Of a stretch of DNA of 64,000 nt, positions 63,094 through 64,000 are shown piece after piece. The DNA is from Insulibacter thermoxylanivorax (GTDB lineage Bacteria; Bacillota; Bacilli; Paenibacillales; DA-C8): assembly GCF_015472005.1 (NCBI RefSeq), contig NZ_BMAQ01000009.1:62001-126000 (forward strand), in the 5' to 3' direction. The position numbers and the translations under genes were made by a program. The stretch's first letter is position 1; every line of letters begins with the position of its first letter. Below the pieces are notes generated by a model, which did not search any database, was not told the DNA's origin, and saw only the letters and a list, made by a program, of their open reading frames with translations.

Positions 63094-64000
63094 CTAGCGC
63101 GCATAGTAGTCCTCCACGTTCTCCCGCGTGACGACGGTTACTCCCGTATCCACGTTCGGCGGCAGCAGACGCTGATTCCCCCCGTCGCTTGTCTGGGGCT
63201 GAACAAGGCCGTGGTGGAGATGGAAGAGGAATTGCAGGGACCAGTACCCCATATTCCAAGTTCCCTGGGCCAGTGTCGCCGATATAACCCCTTCCTGGAT
63301 CATATCCAAGGTCCCCTTATCCGTATCGAAGCTGATGATCTTCACGTCACCCACGCGCCCGCGTTCGATGACCGCTTCCGCGACGCCGACTCCTCCCACC
63401 GCCTCGGTGATAAAGATGCCGCGCAGGTCTGGATAGTTATCCATTGCCTCCTGCGCCATCTGCCGGGATACGACAACATCGCCCTTGCCGTCCTTCACGG
63501 CCACGATCCTCATGCGGGAATATTCCATGCGGATCGTATCCTCGAAGCCCTTCACCCGCTCTTGGTGGTTCAGTTGATTCGGCAGCGTGATAATCGCCAC
63601 CTGCCCTTCCCCATCCAGCAGCTTAGCGAACTCATGCGCCGCTGTGACACCAGCATTGTAATTATTCGTGCCGAGGAAGGAATAGGCCTTGCTCCCGTCC
63701 GCGCCGGAATCGAACAGGACGATCGGGATGCCGGCGTCAACGGCTTTGTTGATGGACACATTGAGCGCCTCCGGATCCATCGCCGTCAGGGCGATGCCGG
63801 CGGGTTTGCGGGCGATGACCTGCTCGAGGACGGTCATCTGTTCGTGGACGTCATACTGGGTTGACCCGCGATAATCGACGGAGACATTGAGCGCTTCGGC
63901 AGCATCCTCGAATCCTTTGAGCACAGGGCGCCAGTAGTCGATCCCCGCCTGGAAGGTCACCATCACGTACTCCTCCCCGGGTTCTCCTTTCAGTCCTTTA
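63094..64000 (-). CDS. Periplasmic-type sugar-binding protein (RbsB class), 5' end missing
   Basis: About 302 residues are visible and the frame stays open at the right edge, so the N-terminus and any signal peptide lie outside. It is a type I periplasmic binding protein (Peripla_BP_4): GIDYWRPVLKGFEDAAEALN at the start of the fold, ARKPAGIALTAMDPEALN, IPIVLFDSGA and VKIISFDTDKGTLDMIQEG. Directly upstream of a YesM/YesN pair, it is probably the ligand-binding partner of the kinase, as in the XylFII-LytS-YesN system, rather than part of a transporter. The ligand is unknown. Confidence 0.88.
   Translation of the reverse strand, partial: KGLKGEPGEEYVMVTFQAGIDYWRPVLKGFEDAAEALNVSVDYRGSTQYDVHEQMTVLEQVIARKPAGIALTAMDPEALNVSINKAVDAGIPIVLFDSGADGSKAYSFLGTNNYNAGVTAAHEFAKLLDGEGQVAIITLPNQLNHQERVKGFEDTIRMEYSRMRIVAVKDGKGDVVVSRQMAQEAMDNYPDLRGIFITEAVGGVGVAEAVIERGRVGDVKIISFDTDKGTLDMIQEGVISATLAQGTWNMGYWSLQFLFHLHHGLVQPQTSDGGNQRLLPPNVDTGVTVVTRENVEDYYAR

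Overview
The window (about 53-55% GC by eye, most genes on the minus strand) looks like a chromosomal segment of a Gram-positive, spore-forming, aerobic member of the Paenibacillaceae. The pointers are the caa3-type cytochrome oxidase genes, several YesM/YesN two-component pairs, LplB/LplC-type sugar permeases, an S-layer-anchored polysaccharidase, a YhcN-type spore lipoprotein, YwmB and a LiaFSR operon. The genus cannot be fixed from the sequence alone. There are no rRNA or tRNA genes, insertion sequences or cas genes.

Layout. 1-2400: GntR-controlled ABC transporter operon (YtrAB type) behind a large palindromic operator. 2500-9030: an aldo/keto reductase, then ctaM, ctaG and ctaFEDC (listed from low to high coordinate, all read leftward), encoding a caa3 oxidase and two assembly factors. 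9550-12803 (plus strand): TPP riboswitch and the ykoEDC thiamine-precursor ECF transporter. 12910-15150: ectABC for ectoine. 15433-16622: an Fnr regulator with two FNR boxes placed for autoregulation, followed by a 51-bp-period palindrome array. 16683-19759: NEW3-domain protein plus ABC exporter, possibly under PhoP. 20022-24449: lipoprotein, HemD-like synthase, YhcN lipoprotein, YwmB and a thioredoxin-like protein. 24515-27798: a divergent biotin ECF transporter with an ATPase-EcfT fusion. 27975-29744: a GGDEF-histidine kinase hybrid.

29978-43991 appears to be a galactan-use locus: a very large surface galactanase (GH53), a YesM/YesN sensor pair, a solute-binding lipoprotein and two permeases, ending in a glycosidase-like pseudogene. 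A second copy of the palindrome array lies inside this transporter operon, between the binding protein and the permeases. 44276-50579 holds cardiolipin synthase and an enlarged Lia/Psp envelope-stress operon (liaRSF, two PspA paralogues, PspC and a small membrane protein). 50807-58208 matches the B. subtilis ytdP-yteP-ytcP-ytcQ-yteR rhamnogalacturonide locus. 58277-64000: an unrecognised gene, queF, and a binding protein/YesM/YesN sensing module cut by the window edge.

The most unusual signal is the family of 25-nt imperfect palindromes repeated every 50-51 bp at two unrelated sites (16294-16622 and 32298-32676). Both lie where the flanking gene's transcript should run through them. Several base changes preserve the stem, which suggests an RNA-level or protein-binding role; the array is not CRISPR. 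Other points worth a second look are an ECF ATPase whose H-loop histidine is replaced by glutamine, a terminator-like hairpin at the very start of the galactanase transcript, and a perfect 18-bp inverted duplication at the break point of a pseudogene.
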